This document shows, in pieces, positions 8,622 through 16,852 of a stretch of DNA of 42,070 nucleotides. The DNA comes from an uncultured Collinsella sp. (GTDB lineage Bacteria; Actinomycetota; Coriobacteriia; Coriobacteriales; Coriobacteriaceae): assembly GCA_902493985.1 (NCBI GenBank), contig CABURR010000013.1, positions 1 to 42,070 on the forward strand, in the 5' to 3' direction. Each line of letters opens with the position of its first letter. Position 1 is the first letter of the stretch. Under the pieces are notes generated by a model. The model saw only the letters and a list, made by a program, of their open reading frames with translations, searched no databases and had not been told where the DNA came from. Position numbers and translations under genes: made by a program.

Positions 8622-9428
8622 CTACTCCTCCTCGAGGGCAGCGATGACCTCGTCGGTCATGTCCATGGTGCTGTAAACATCCTGGACGTCGTCGAGCTCC
8701 TCAAGACGGTCGATGAGGCGCTGAACCTTCTTGGCGTCGGCGCCAGAAACCTCGGTCGGGGTCGTCGGGACCATGGTGGTCTCGGAGCCCTTGACCTGGA
8801 CGCCCTGCTCCTCGAGCGCCTTGGAGACAGCCATAACGTCGTTGGCAGCAGTCCAGACGATCCACTCCTCGCCGGCGTCCTCGTAGTCCTCGCCGCCGGC
8901 CTCGGCGATGGCCATCATGAACTCATCCTCGTCACCGGCAGCACCGTTGGCGATCATGGTCTCCTTCTTGGCGTTCTCGTCCAGGATCTCCTTGGCGACG
9001 ACGATCTGGCCCTTGCGCTCAAACTGGAAGGCGACGGAGCCGGAGGTGCCCAGGTTGCCACCAGCGTGGGAGAAGGCGGAACGGACATCAGCGGCGGTAC
9101 GGTTGCGGTTGTCGGTCAGGCAGTCGACGTAGACGGCGACACCGGCGGGACCGTAGCCCTCGTACACGATGTTCTCGTAGATGGCAGCGTCAGCACCCGA
9201 ACCAAAAGCCTTGTCGATAGCGGACTTGATCTTGTCCTTAGGCATGGACTGAGCCTTGGCCTTGGCAACGGCAGCGGCGAGGCTGGCGTTGTTCTCGGGC
9301 AGCGGGTCACCGCCGAGACGGGCAGCAACGGTGATGTTGCGGCTGAGCTTGGAGAAGAGGGCGGAACGCTTGGCGTCCTGCGCGCCCTTACGATGCTTGG
9401 TTGTGGCCCACTTAGAGTGTCCGGACAT
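8622..9428 (-). CDS. yebC: YebC/PmpR/TACO1 family protein
   Basis: The product is 268 residues, slightly longer than the usual 240-250. The N-terminus MSGHSKWATTKHRKGAQDAKR is the family hallmark, followed by FSKLSRNITVAARLGGDPLPENNASLAAAV and YEGYGPAGVAVYVDCLTDNRNRT. The family was first described as DNA-binding regulators, and related proteins are implicated in translation of difficult stretches; both roles are known of the family rather than shown here. The extra length is an acidic insert around GDEDEFMMAIAEAGGEDYEDAG. The ATG is preceded by AGGAGA. It is encoded alone, with a terminator on its 3' side. Confidence 0.96.
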   Translation of the reverse strand: MSGHSKWATTKHRKGAQDAKRSALFSKLSRNITVAARLGGDPLPENNASLAAAVAKAKAQSMPKDKIKSAIDKAFGSGADAAIYENIVYEGYGPAGVAVYVDCLTDNRNRTAADVRSAFSHAGGNLGTSGSVAFQFERKGQIVVAKEILDENAKKETMIANGAAGDEDEFMMAIAEAGGEDYEDAGEEWIVWTAANDVMAVSKALEEQGVQVKGSETTMVPTTPTEVSGADAKKVQRLIDRLEELDDVQDVYSTMDMTDEVIAALEEE

Positions 9429-9562
9429 ACGTGTCTCCTATCGGTTTCGACCTAAAGCCCAGCGCAGATGCTCGGGCAATATAAACAAACGTCGTTATGA
9501 TATACCTACTGGCCTGCGAGATAAACCCCAAAATGAAGGCGACGTGATGATGCAGCCCCTTA

Positions 9563-9589
9563 GTGCAAAGTAACCTGTCCCCTTTGCAC
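9563..9589. repeat. CCTGTCCC-loop hairpin, 4 nt past the DUF6020 stop
   Basis: GTGCAAAG (9563-9570) pairs with CTTTGCAC (9582-9589) around a loop containing TAACCTGTCCC. It begins four bases beyond the stop codon at 9594-9596 and probably also helps end transcription. It belongs to the hairpin family described in the findings. Confidence 0.8.
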
Positions 9590-9593
9590 CAAA

Positions 9594-11777
9594 TTAGGAC
9601 CAGAGGAGGTCGCTGCGGGTGATGGTGGCGCCGATGGCAAAGGGCATGCAGGCGATGACCGGATACAGATAGCGCATGTAGGTCGAGCCGTTGCAGGGAC
9701 CGATCAGGCACACGGCGAGCACGCCCAGCAGCGGCACCCAAATGGCCAGCCCACGCCACGAATGACGACGTAGCAGATAGACCACCACGGCGATCATGAT
9801 CCACACATAGGTGGCCGAGCTCATGGTGAGCGAGATAAACGGGACGCGTTGTACTGCCACGCGATACAGGTTGATCAGGTGATCGCACCAGCGCACAACC
9901 TTGCTATCGACCGGATGGAAGTCGAAGTACTTGAGGTTATCGGGCTTTGCCATGATCTCGGCACTGCGCGCCGTGCTGTAGACCCACGCATCGCGGGCAC
10001 TCGGATAAAAGTAGCCGTAGTAGTTATTGATGAGCGCCGAGATATAGCACTCGGGATCCTTTTTGAACATCTGAGCCCACACCTCAAAATAGGCCTTGAT
10101 GTCCTCCTGCGAGGCGTACTCGTTAAAGCAATTTTTAACGGCGTCCGACTTATCCGGGTTGTAACGGCGGCCCAGGTTCTCGTACTTGAGTACACGATCG
10201 ATCACGGCACGCTCTTCGTCGGTCACCGAACCGTCGCAAGGAGCCTCCACGATGGTGCCGTCCTCCTTAACCGTAGGGTTGACGCCCGAGTTGAGGCCGT
10301 CGTGCTTTTGGACGAAACGAGCCGTCTGCTGGAACGGAATCGAAAGGATTTCGCGCTTGGAGCCGGGCGTAATGTCGTGCGCCGGCATAAAGACCTTGGT
10401 GAAGTACATATTAGAGGCAAGGCAGAGCGCGAGCACCGCGAGAACGCCAACCCAGCGGAAACGCGGGATGGCGCCCGAAGGCGCAGCGCCAGTCTGCTTG
10501 GCTGCACGACGAGCCACATGCACGTCCCATACGCAAAACGCCGCCGCGATTACGCATGCCGCCAGGGGAAACACCAGGCCGCCGTTGCGCAGAAACGTGG
10601 AACCCATGGCGCCCAGAGCGAGCAGCAGCCAGTCGTGGCGCGCAAAGAGCACGGGGGCTTTCTCGCCCGCTCGCTCGGCATTGGCATCACGACGGGGCAA
10701 GCCACATGCCACGAGCTTGACGGTCTGTACCAGCAGCACCAAAAACGCGTCGGCAAAGAGCACGTCTTTGGTGAGCAACGCCGCGTAGTTAGAGAACATC
10801 GGCATAAACGCAAAGAACAGCAGGATCGCACCGCGAACCGGCAGGCTCACGCCCAATTTGCGCAGCGACGAAATGGAATAGGCCATGCAGGCAGCCGTGA
10901 TGACAAATTGAGCGCAGGTGTAGATGGCAAGACCCGCGTTAGCGCTGTTGAACAGCGAAAGCCCCAGCTGAACGCACGAACCGATGATAGCCGTGTGCAC
11001 CACGGGGTGATGCCCGTTGAGCAGCACGTTTGGATTGAGCAGACGCAAGTAGTCGCTCGTGCCGTTGGGATAGTTGAACCACTGGCGAATCTGCGCGCCC
11101 GTATCTCCCATAAAAAGGCCGGGCAGCGAAGCGATGAGCGTGGGCGCCCAGGCGATCATAAGCACCAGGAAGGGCCCGGCAAAGGGATGGACCGAGAGCA
11201 CGGCGTGAGTCACACGCCATACGCGGCCAAAGTGCGCCTCGGAAAACGGGATGCGTCGGGAGCTCAGCCAATCTAGACACTCAAAGACAAGGTAGAAGGC
11301 AACGACCGCCAAGAGCATCCAGCCCGCGCCGCCAATCCAGGCGCAGATGATGCGGGCTTTGTCGCCAAGGACAATCTCGGCCGAGTCGGTGAGATCGTAG
11401 CTGCGGCCGAACACCATGCAGATGGCAAAGAACAGCGACGGCAGAATGATCGATGGACGCCAGGTGTCGCCACGGCCAAAGAACACGTAGCGAAACGGCA
11501 AGGTGAGCAGACAGGCAAGTGCAAGCAGCATGACCGCGTCGGTATGGCCGGCAAACGAGAGGAGCACCTCGTAGCACACGTACAGCATGCCCGAGGCTTT
11601 GGGGTCAATCTCCAAGACTGCGTTGCTCGACACCGGGGCGGGATCGATGGAAAACGCCGTGGTCGCCAACAGCGCGAGCAAAAATGCGATGAGCGTCTGC
11701 TTGGCGGGGTAGCGCTTAAACCAGACGATGCGGGCAGCGTCGCGCGCAGCCGTTGTGGAGAGATCGGAATCCTTCAC
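9594..11777 (-). CDS. DUF6020-type multi-pass membrane protein
   Basis: This is a 727-residue integral membrane protein with roughly ten to twelve hydrophobic segments and one large hydrophilic loop (about residues 455-610). The layout resembles polytopic glycosyltransferases and the uncharacterised DUF6020 family. A conserved-looking loop reads NGHHPVVHTAIIGS near residue 260, after GDTGAQIRQWFNYP. The extracytoplasmic part includes EILSIPFQQTARFVQKH and NNYYGYFYPSARDAW, and the C-terminal end has NGSTYMRYLYPVIACMPF. A role in cell-surface polymer or glycan assembly is plausible but unproven. The start is GTG at 11777; the ribosome site is weak (AAAGG about 12 nt upstream). A 55-bp hairpin repeat sits in its leader. 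Confidence 0.75.
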   Translation of the reverse strand: MKDSDLSTTAARDAARIVWFKRYPAKQTLIAFLLALLATTAFSIDPAPVSSNAVLEIDPKASGMLYVCYEVLLSFAGHTDAVMLLALACLLTLPFRYVFFGRGDTWRPSIILPSLFFAICMVFGRSYDLTDSAEIVLGDKARIICAWIGGAGWMLLAVVAFYLVFECLDWLSSRRIPFSEAHFGRVWRVTHAVLSVHPFAGPFLVLMIAWAPTLIASLPGLFMGDTGAQIRQWFNYPNGTSDYLRLLNPNVLLNGHHPVVHTAIIGSCVQLGLSLFNSANAGLAIYTCAQFVITAACMAYSISSLRKLGVSLPVRGAILLFFAFMPMFSNYAALLTKDVLFADAFLVLLVQTVKLVACGLPRRDANAERAGEKAPVLFARHDWLLLALGAMGSTFLRNGGLVFPLAACVIAAAFCVWDVHVARRAAKQTGAAPSGAIPRFRWVGVLAVLALCLASNMYFTKVFMPAHDITPGSKREILSIPFQQTARFVQKHDGLNSGVNPTVKEDGTIVEAPCDGSVTDEERAVIDRVLKYENLGRRYNPDKSDAVKNCFNEYASQEDIKAYFEVWAQMFKKDPECYISALINNYYGYFYPSARDAWVYSTARSAEIMAKPDNLKYFDFHPVDSKVVRWCDHLINLYRVAVQRVPFISLTMSSATYVWIMIAVVVYLLRRHSWRGLAIWVPLLGVLAVCLIGPCNGSTYMRYLYPVIACMPFAIGATITRSDLLWS

Positions 11778-11797
11778 AGTCCAAAGAGCCTTTCTAG

Positions 11798-11853
11798 AAA
11801 CCTGCCAAAAAGGGACAGGTTTATTTTGGCAGGTTTTATCTGGGGAAACGTTA
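11798..11853. repeat. Dispersed 55-bp element, copy 2 (inverted)
   Basis: AAACCTGCCAAAA (11798-11810) pairs perfectly with TTTTGGCAGGTTT (11824-11836), a 13-bp stem with loop AGGGACAGGTTTA. An alternative shorter pairing, AAACCTG/CAGGTTT, uses part of the loop. Read on the minus strand it matches 6922-6977 closely over about 55 bp. It lies 20 bp upstream of the GTG of the DUF6020 gene, so it would be in that mRNA's leader. Confidence 0.85.
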
Positions 11854-11881
11854 CGGTTCTGTCATCGTTGCCCAGCGAATC

Positions 11882-11910
11882 ACCACAAAGGTGCCTGTCC
11901 CCTTTGTGGT
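11882..11910. repeat. CCTGTCCC-loop hairpin, 2 nt past the lgt stop
   Basis: ACCACAAAGG (11882-11891) pairs perfectly with CCTTTGTGGT (11901-11910) around TGCCTGTCC. The stem ends two bases from the lgt stop codon (11913-11915). No other terminator is visible between lgt and the DUF6020 gene. Confidence 0.85.
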
Positions 11911-11912
11911 AG

Positions 11913-12734
11913 TTAGGCGTCGAGGTAGATGCGCTGGGGTTGGTTGCGGCGACGAGCAAAGATGATGAGCGCCAAGCCCGCGATTACGAGCGGCAGGCTC
12001 AGCAGCTGACCCATCGTGATGACGCCACCAAGCAGATAGCCCAGCTGGGCATCGGGCACGCGCACAAACTCAATGAGGAAGCGGACGATGCCGTAACCCA
12101 TCACAAACACGCCCATAAACGTGCCTTGGGGCAGTAGCGGCTTTTTGCGGCTGAGCACCTGCAGAATGCAAAAGAGCACGATGCCCTCAAGAAATGCCTC
12201 ATAGAGCTGGGAGGGGTGACGCGGCATATCGCCCGCGGTGCCACCGAAGACCACGCCCCAGGGCAGATCGGTCGGCTTGCCCCACAGCTCACCATTGACA
12301 AAGTTGGCACAACGGCCCAGGCACAAGGCCAGCGGCGCGCCTATGACGGCAAGGTCTGCCAAAGTCCATGCGTCGAGCTTATACATGCGGCATACGATGA
12401 TGCCGCCGATAATGCCGCCCACCAAACCGCCGTGGAAGCTCATGCCGCCCTCGTTGGTGGCAAAGATCTCGAGCGGGTGCGCCCAGTAGTAGCCATCACC
12501 GTAAAAGACGACGTAGAACAGGCGCGCACCGATAATGAGGCCAAAGACCACGCCGACCACGACACTCGTCAGGTCATCAATCGTAATGTCGAAGCCCCAG
12601 CGACGCTGCGTGCGGTACATGACAACCGCCGTGAGCAGGGCGCCGACCACATAGGCCAGACCATACCAGTAAATCGTGATAGGCCCCGCCGAAATCGCGA
12701 CGGGATCAAGCATATGGTAGAGGTCGTTGAGCAT
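11913..12734 (-). CDS. lgt: Prolipoprotein diacylglyceryl transferase
   Basis: Lgt transfers a diacylglyceryl group from phosphatidylglycerol to the lipobox cysteine of prelipoproteins, in the cytoplasmic membrane. The product is 273 residues, usual length, with about seven membrane segments. Visible signatures are GPITIYWYGLAYVVG near the start, GGMSFHGGLVGG with its histidine, and the family pattern GRCANFVNGELWGKPTDLPW. The start at 12734 has AGGGGG upstream; a longer frame begins farther up but lacks a ribosome site and lies in the nifU terminator. A lipoprotein substrate is encoded in this window (35674-36669). Confidence 0.96.
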   Translation of the reverse strand: MLNDLYHMLDPVAISAGPITIYWYGLAYVVGALLTAVVMYRTQRRWGFDITIDDLTSVVVGVVFGLIIGARLFYVVFYGDGYYWAHPLEIFATNEGGMSFHGGLVGGIIGGIIVCRMYKLDAWTLADLAVIGAPLALCLGRCANFVNGELWGKPTDLPWGVVFGGTAGDMPRHPSQLYEAFLEGIVLFCILQVLSRKKPLLPQGTFMGVFVMGYGIVRFLIEFVRVPDAQLGYLLGGVITMGQLLSLPLVIAGLALIIFARRRNQPQRIYLDA

Positions 12735-12761
12735 ATCGATCCCCCTGCTCCCTACATACAA

Positions 12762-12794
12762 ATGCGGCCGCGGGCCTTGCGCTCGCAGCCGCAT
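12762..12794 (-). terminator. Terminator of the NifU-like gene
   Basis: On the minus strand ATGCGGC (12794-12788) pairs with GCCGCAT (12768-12762), with additional GC-rich pairing inside the 19-nt loop, followed by TTTGTATG. It lies about 50 bp past the NifU-like stop. Confidence 0.6.
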
Positions 12795-12843
12795 ATTTGG
12801 GCGTAACGTCTATGCGGAGTATGCCGTCCGCAGCTTTCGCAGC

Positions 12844-13122
12844 TTAGAACGGCGCGTACTCGTCGTACAGGTCCTCGGCCTCGCCAGAGGCATTGACCTG
12901 CTCAACGCGGGTAACGCCGGGCACATGCTCCTTCAGGATACGCTCAATGCCCATGGACAGGGTCAGCGAGCTCATGGGGCAGCCGGCGCAGGCGCCCTGC
13001 AGCTCCAGCTTGACGACACCCTCGTCGTCGACGCCCACATACTCCATATCGCCGCCATCGGCCTGCAAGTTGGGGCGAATCTCTTCAAGAACCTTCTTAA
13101 GCAGCTCTTCGTTAACAGCCAC
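12844..13122 (-). CDS. NifU-like Fe-S scaffold (Nfu domain)
   Basis: The product is 92 residues, the length of a stand-alone Nfu domain. It carries IRPNLQADGGDMEYVGVDDEG and the cluster-binding GACAGCPMSSLTL, with the CxxC pair near residue 45. Such proteins assemble or carry 4Fe-4S clusters for delivery to target enzymes; the activase-like protein at 23116-27897 has cluster-type cysteines and is a possible client, by inference. The start is GTG at 13122 with an AAAGGAG ribosome site. The gene stands alone between lgt and dCMP deaminase. Confidence 0.93.
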   Translation of the reverse strand: MAVNEELLKKVLEEIRPNLQADGGDMEYVGVDDEGVVKLELQGACAGCPMSSLTLSMGIERILKEHVPGVTRVEQVNASGEAEDLYDEYAPF

Positions 13123-13294
13123 AGGGGCTCCTTTCTCACAATTACGCGGGCGCGCCCGCGGACAGAAGCTATGTTACTACAGCCGTGTACCCGCTCACGA
13201 GCCGTCCATGCGCGCAGACGCGACTTTCACGAGTAGTCAATTTGGGACGGGGCTCTTTTGGCTGCCTTTTGTTGCCAGCTGGCGTTGCCACGCG

Positions 13295-13819
13295 CTACTG
13301 CTGAGCCCGCCCCTCGGTGCCGATGTGAACATCGACGATAACCTGGCGGTAGCTGATGCCACAGGAGTCGAGGATGCGGCGGCTGATGCGTCCATCATCG
13401 GTGTCGGCGTACTTGTTGTCCAGGTAGACAACCTCGCCCACGCCCACCTGAGCCAAAATCTTGGCGCAGTCATGGCACGGGAACAGCGTGACGTAGACCG
13501 TGGAACCCTCGAGGTCCTTGAGCGAGCCACGGTAGTTGAGCACGGCGTTGGCCTCGGCATGGACCACGTAGTTGTGCTTGTCCTGCAGCGGGTCGTCGCT
13601 CGTACCCCACGGGAAAAAGTCGTCGTTGAGCGCCGAGGGTGTACCATTGTAGCCCACCGAAAGGATGCGGTGGTTGGTGTTGGCGATGCACGCACCCACC
13701 TGCGTGTTGGGGTCCTTGCTGCGGCGCTGCGCGGCGATGGCCACGCTCATAAAGAACTCGTCCCAGCTAATGACGTCCAGGCGCTTGCCTGACGAAGTTT
13801 GATGAAGATCGTCCGACAT
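13295..13819 (-). CDS. Deoxycytidylate (dCMP) deaminase family protein
   Basis: This is a zinc-dependent deaminase converting dCMP to dUMP for thymidylate synthesis. The product is 174 residues. The catalytic motif HAEANAVLN and the zinc motif PCHDCAK are intact, preceded by VGACIANTNHRILSVGYNGTP, typical of dCMP deaminases rather than free cytidine deaminases. The ATG at 13819 has GGAGGTG just upstream; an in-frame ATG 12 codons earlier lacks a ribosome site. The gene lies 84 bp after the coaX stop on the same strand, so weak co-transcription is possible. Confidence 0.93.
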   Translation of the reverse strand: MSDDLHQTSSGKRLDVISWDEFFMSVAIAAQRRSKDPNTQVGACIANTNHRILSVGYNGTPSALNDDFFPWGTSDDPLQDKHNYVVHAEANAVLNYRGSLKDLEGSTVYVTLFPCHDCAKILAQVGVGEVVYLDNKYADTDDGRISRRILDSCGISYRQVIVDVHIGTEGRAQQ

Positions 13820-13903
13820 GGCAGACACCTCCGTAATCGCAATAGTTTGACCCATTGTAGCAGGTGAAAGGTGGAGGCGTTTGTCCCACCGGCGCCTTCA
13901 CTT

Positions 13904-14755
13904 TTACACGCGGCGGGGCTTTTGGTTGATGCGGTAGAGCTCGGCGAGACCCCGCAGCGTCAGCGCGTCGTCTACCGTCAGGCTGTGGCCGACCAACGCC
14001 GCGAGTGCCTCGGCATCGTCACCGGTAATGACGATGGGCACGTCGCCCTCCCCCGCGGCCTTGGTCGCGCGCATCTCGGCGAGCACCATGTCGAGCATAC
14101 CGTCGATGCGGGCCACCTCGCCCAAGACCACGCCCGAGCGCATGGCCTCGCGCGTGTTGCGACCGATCACATGCGTGGGTGCCGAGGGCTCGACCTGCGG
14201 CAGGCGCGCCGCAGCGGCCGAAAGCGAGCGGGCGCCAAGTGCCAGACCCGGCGCGATAACGCCGCCCACAAAGGTACCGCACGCGTCGATGACCTCGATA
14301 TTGGTCGTAGTGCCCAGGTCGATCACGATGCACGGAGAGCCGTAGACGGCACGAGCCGCCACGGCATCGGCGATGCGGTCGGGGCCGATCTCGGCGGGGT
14401 CGTCGTAGTGGACGGGCATGCCAGTCTTAAGTCCCGGTCCCACCGTGAGCACGCGTCCCGTGCAGGTACGGGAAAGCGCCACCTTCCACGGGCGCTCGAG
14501 CGCCGGCACCACGCAGCTCAGCACTGCGGCCGCGGGAACGAGCGCGCCGGGCATGCCCGCATCGGCCGCCAGCGCGCCCATGATCTGCGCGAGCCTCATG
14601 CGCGCTTCGTCGGCTGTAATGCTCGACGGCGTCGTGATCTCGCACGTCGCAAGCGGGCACTCCTGCGCCGCGGCCGAATCCTCGGCAAACAGGCCAAAGC
14701 GAATGAACGTGTTGCCCACGTCGACCGTCAATATATATGCGCACCCATTAAGCAT
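13904..14755 (-). CDS. coaX: Type III pantothenate kinase
   Basis: CoaX phosphorylates pantothenate in the first step of coenzyme A synthesis. The product is 283 residues. The ASKHA-type phosphate motif is near the start (LTVDVGNTFIRFGLF), followed by GPDRIADAVAARAVYG, the second phosphate motif CIVIDLGTTTNIEVID, then GGVIAPGLALGARSL, and later VVLGEVARIDGML and VITGDDAEAL. All are standard for the CoaX class. The ATG at 14755 has AAAGGAG upstream; an earlier in-frame ATG has no ribosome site. It is divergent from the OPT transporter. Confidence 0.95.
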   Translation of the reverse strand: MLNGCAYILTVDVGNTFIRFGLFAEDSAAAQECPLATCEITTPSSITADEARMRLAQIMGALAADAGMPGALVPAAAVLSCVVPALERPWKVALSRTCTGRVLTVGPGLKTGMPVHYDDPAEIGPDRIADAVAARAVYGSPCIVIDLGTTTNIEVIDACGTFVGGVIAPGLALGARSLSAAAARLPQVEPSAPTHVIGRNTREAMRSGVVLGEVARIDGMLDMVLAEMRATKAAGEGDVPIVITGDDAEALAALVGHSLTVDDALTLRGLAELYRINQKPRRV

Positions 14756-14782
14756 CGTCGGCGCTCCTTTCGTCTGCCCAGC

Positions 14783-14837
14783 AGTATATCGCCTACCTAA
14801 ACCAGTCATCCCAAAATGACTAGGTTGCGGCTATACT
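14783..14837. promoter_or_regulatory. Divergent -10 boxes between coaX and the OPT gene
   Basis: TATACT occurs on the minus strand at 14788-14783 (28 bp before the coaX ATG) and on the plus strand at 14832-14837 (about 110 bp before the OPT start). The -35 regions are poor matches. The 110-nt OPT leader ends in a GC-rich stem (about 14898-14932) directly before the ribosome site; no riboswitch class is recognised. Confidence 0.4.
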
Positions 14838-14947
14838 GATGCGCGGTCGCGCGCGAGCTCACGCGGCGACCCTTGGTAACCCGACTTCCCGCGCCGTATC
14901 CGTAGCGGCGCTCCCGGGGGAAGCGGATATACGCAAAGGAGTTCTAT

Positions 14948-16651
14948 ATGAGCAATCCCTCGAACCGCGCCTCGATGCGCGGGCAACTCACGCTGCGCGG
15001 CGTCGTCATCGGCGTCCTTGGCTGCGTGATCATCACGGCAAGCTCGGCCTACACCGCCCTCAAGATGGGCGCACTCCCCTGGCCGATCGTCTTCGCTGCC
15101 GTCATCTCGCTGTTCTTCCTTAAGCTCATGGGCAACGCCAGTCTCAACGAGGCCAACGTCACCCACACCATCATGTCCGCAGGCGCCATGGTCGCCGGCG
15201 GCCTGGCGTTTACCATCCCGGGCGCCTGGATGCTGGGCTATGCCGACCAGATCAGCTGGCTCGACATGTTTATCGTGGCACTCGCCGGCACCATCCTGGG
15301 CCTGCTGGCCACCGCGCTCATCCACCGTCACTTTATCGTGGACGCCGCGCTTGAGTTCCCCACCGGCAACGCCGCAGCTCAGACCTTGCGCGCGACCGAG
15401 GCTGGCGGCAAAACCGGCAAGCAGCTCTTTGGCTCCATGGCCATCGCCGGCATCTATAGCGTGCTGCGCGACGCCCTGGGCGTGGTACCCAGCATGCTAT
15501 GCACGCTCAACATCCCCGGCGTGACCTTTGGTATCTACAACTCGCCCATGCTGCTCTCCGTCGGCTTCCTCGTGGGCTTCGCCCCGGTCGCCTTCTGGTT
15601 TGCCGGCGCCCTGCTGGGCAACTTTGGCATCATCGTGGGCGGCACCGCTGCCGGTCTGTTCGACGTTGTGACTGCACAGGGCATCGTCAAGTCCCTGGGC
15701 ATGGGCCTCATGATGGGCTTTGGCGTCGCCGTCGTCCTCAAGGACATCCTGCCGCAGGTCGCCGGTATCGTCCGCGGTCTTGCCGCCGACAGCTCCACCG
15801 ACACCGACGAGCAGTCGCTCATCTCGGGCTCCCTTAAGCTCGACGCCGGCATCATCGGCCTGGGCGCTGCCGCCATCGCCGTGATCATCGCCATCGTGCT
15901 TGACCTTGGTCCCGTTCCGGCCGTCATCGTGACGCTGTTCACCTTTGTCACCACCATCATGAGCGCACAGAGCTGCGGCCAGACGGGCATCGACCCCATG
16001 GAGATCTTTGGCCTCATAGTCATGCTCATCGTGGCAGCCTTCGCACAGATCGCTCAGGTCAAGCTGTTCTTTATCGCCGGCATCGTTGCCGTGGCGTGCG
16101 GCCTTGCGGGCGACGTCATGAACGACTTTAAGGCCGGCGCCGTGCTGGGCACCAACCCGCGTGCGCAGTGGATCGGCCAAGCCATCGGCGGCATCGTGGG
16201 CGCCCTGGTCGCCGCCGCCGTCATGGTCGCGCTCGTCACCGCCTATGGCCCGGACGCCTTTGGCCCCGACAAGAGCTTCGTTGCCGCGCAGGCAAGCGTC
16301 GTCGCCACCATGGTCTCGGGCATCCCGAGCGTGCCGTGGTTCGTTGGCGGCTTTATCGCCGGCATCGTCATGTACTGGCTCGGCATTCCGGCCATGATGA
16401 TCGGCCTGGGCGTGTACCTGCCGTTCTACATGTCACTCACGGCATTCCTGGGCTCCTGCGTCAAGCTCGCCTACGACAAGTGGTCCGCTCACCGCGACGC
16501 CGAGGCCGGTCTTTCGGACGAGGAGAAGGCCGCCAAGGACGCCGCCTTCCAGGAGCAGGGGCTGGTTGTCGCCAGCGGCCTGCTCGGCGGCGAGTCCATC
16601 GTCGGCGTTATCCTAGCGTTTGTCTCCGTGGGCTTAAGCCTGCTGGGCTAA
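14948..16651 (+). CDS. OPT family oligopeptide transporter
   Basis: This is a secondary transporter of the OPT/YSL family, importing small peptides or metal chelates across the cytoplasmic membrane. The product is 567 residues with about fourteen hydrophobic segments. Recognisable stretches are the N-terminal RGVVIGVLGCVIITASSAYTALKMG, LEFPTGNAAAQTLRA, AGDVMNDFKAGAVLGTNPR (the family's flexible D-F-K loop) and GLLGGESIVG near the end. Prokaryotic members are commonly 550-670 residues, so it is on the short side but looks complete. AAAGGAG precedes the ATG. It is followed by a strong terminator, so it is monocistronic. Substrate is not deducible. Confidence 0.93.
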   Translation: MSNPSNRASMRGQLTLRGVVIGVLGCVIITASSAYTALKMGALPWPIVFAAVISLFFLKLMGNASLNEANVTHTIMSAGAMVAGGLAFTIPGAWMLGYADQISWLDMFIVALAGTILGLLATALIHRHFIVDAALEFPTGNAAAQTLRATEAGGKTGKQLFGSMAIAGIYSVLRDALGVVPSMLCTLNIPGVTFGIYNSPMLLSVGFLVGFAPVAFWFAGALLGNFGIIVGGTAAGLFDVVTAQGIVKSLGMGLMMGFGVAVVLKDILPQVAGIVRGLAADSSTDTDEQSLISGSLKLDAGIIGLGAAAIAVIIAIVLDLGPVPAVIVTLFTFVTTIMSAQSCGQTGIDPMEIFGLIVMLIVAAFAQIAQVKLFFIAGIVAVACGLAGDVMNDFKAGAVLGTNPRAQWIGQAIGGIVGALVAAAVMVALVTAYGPDAFGPDKSFVAAQASVVATMVSGIPSVPWFVGGFIAGIVMYWLGIPAMMIGLGVYLPFYMSLTAFLGSCVKLAYDKWSAHRDAEAGLSDEEKAAKDAAFQEQGLVVASGLLGGESIVGVILAFVSVGLSLLG

Positions 16652-16692
16652 GTCGAGCAGCTGCTCGACAGCAACCATATTGCCTACGATTT

Positions 16693-16732
16693 GCCCGGTC
16701 GGTAGCTTTCGCGGCTACCGACCGGGCTTTTT
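16693..16732 (+). terminator. Strong intrinsic terminator of the OPT gene
   Basis: A perfect 14-bp stem, GCCCGGTCGGTAGC (16693-16706) with its complement at 16714-16727, has a 7-nt loop and is followed by TTTTT. Confidence 0.95.
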
Positions 16733-16748
16733 GATATCGAAACAAAGA

Positions 16749-16785
16749 AAGGCCGGCGCGCTGCGTTTAACAGCGAGCCGGCCTT
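16749..16785 (-). terminator. Terminator of the surface-protein gene
   Basis: On the minus strand AAGGCCGGC (16785-16777) pairs with GCCGGCCTT (16757-16749). One mismatch separates it from an inner CGCTG/CAGCG stem. The tail reads TCTTTGTTT. It lies 68 bp past the stop of the gene at 16853. Confidence 0.85.
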
Positions 16786-16852
16786 ATCGGTTAAGCTATC
16801 GAAGCGTTCCTGCTATGAACTGAAGTTCGTTGCAGAATCTACGCTCGAAACG

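Noticed and set aside
13236..13262. Another copy of the CCTGTCCC hairpin family (reads TTTGGGACGGGGCTC)
   Set aside because: The sequence recalls the family, but I find no matching second arm, so it is at most a fragment.
14838..14947. Riboswitch in the OPT leader
   Set aside because: The leader is GC-rich and can fold before the ribosome site, but no known riboswitch core is recognisable.
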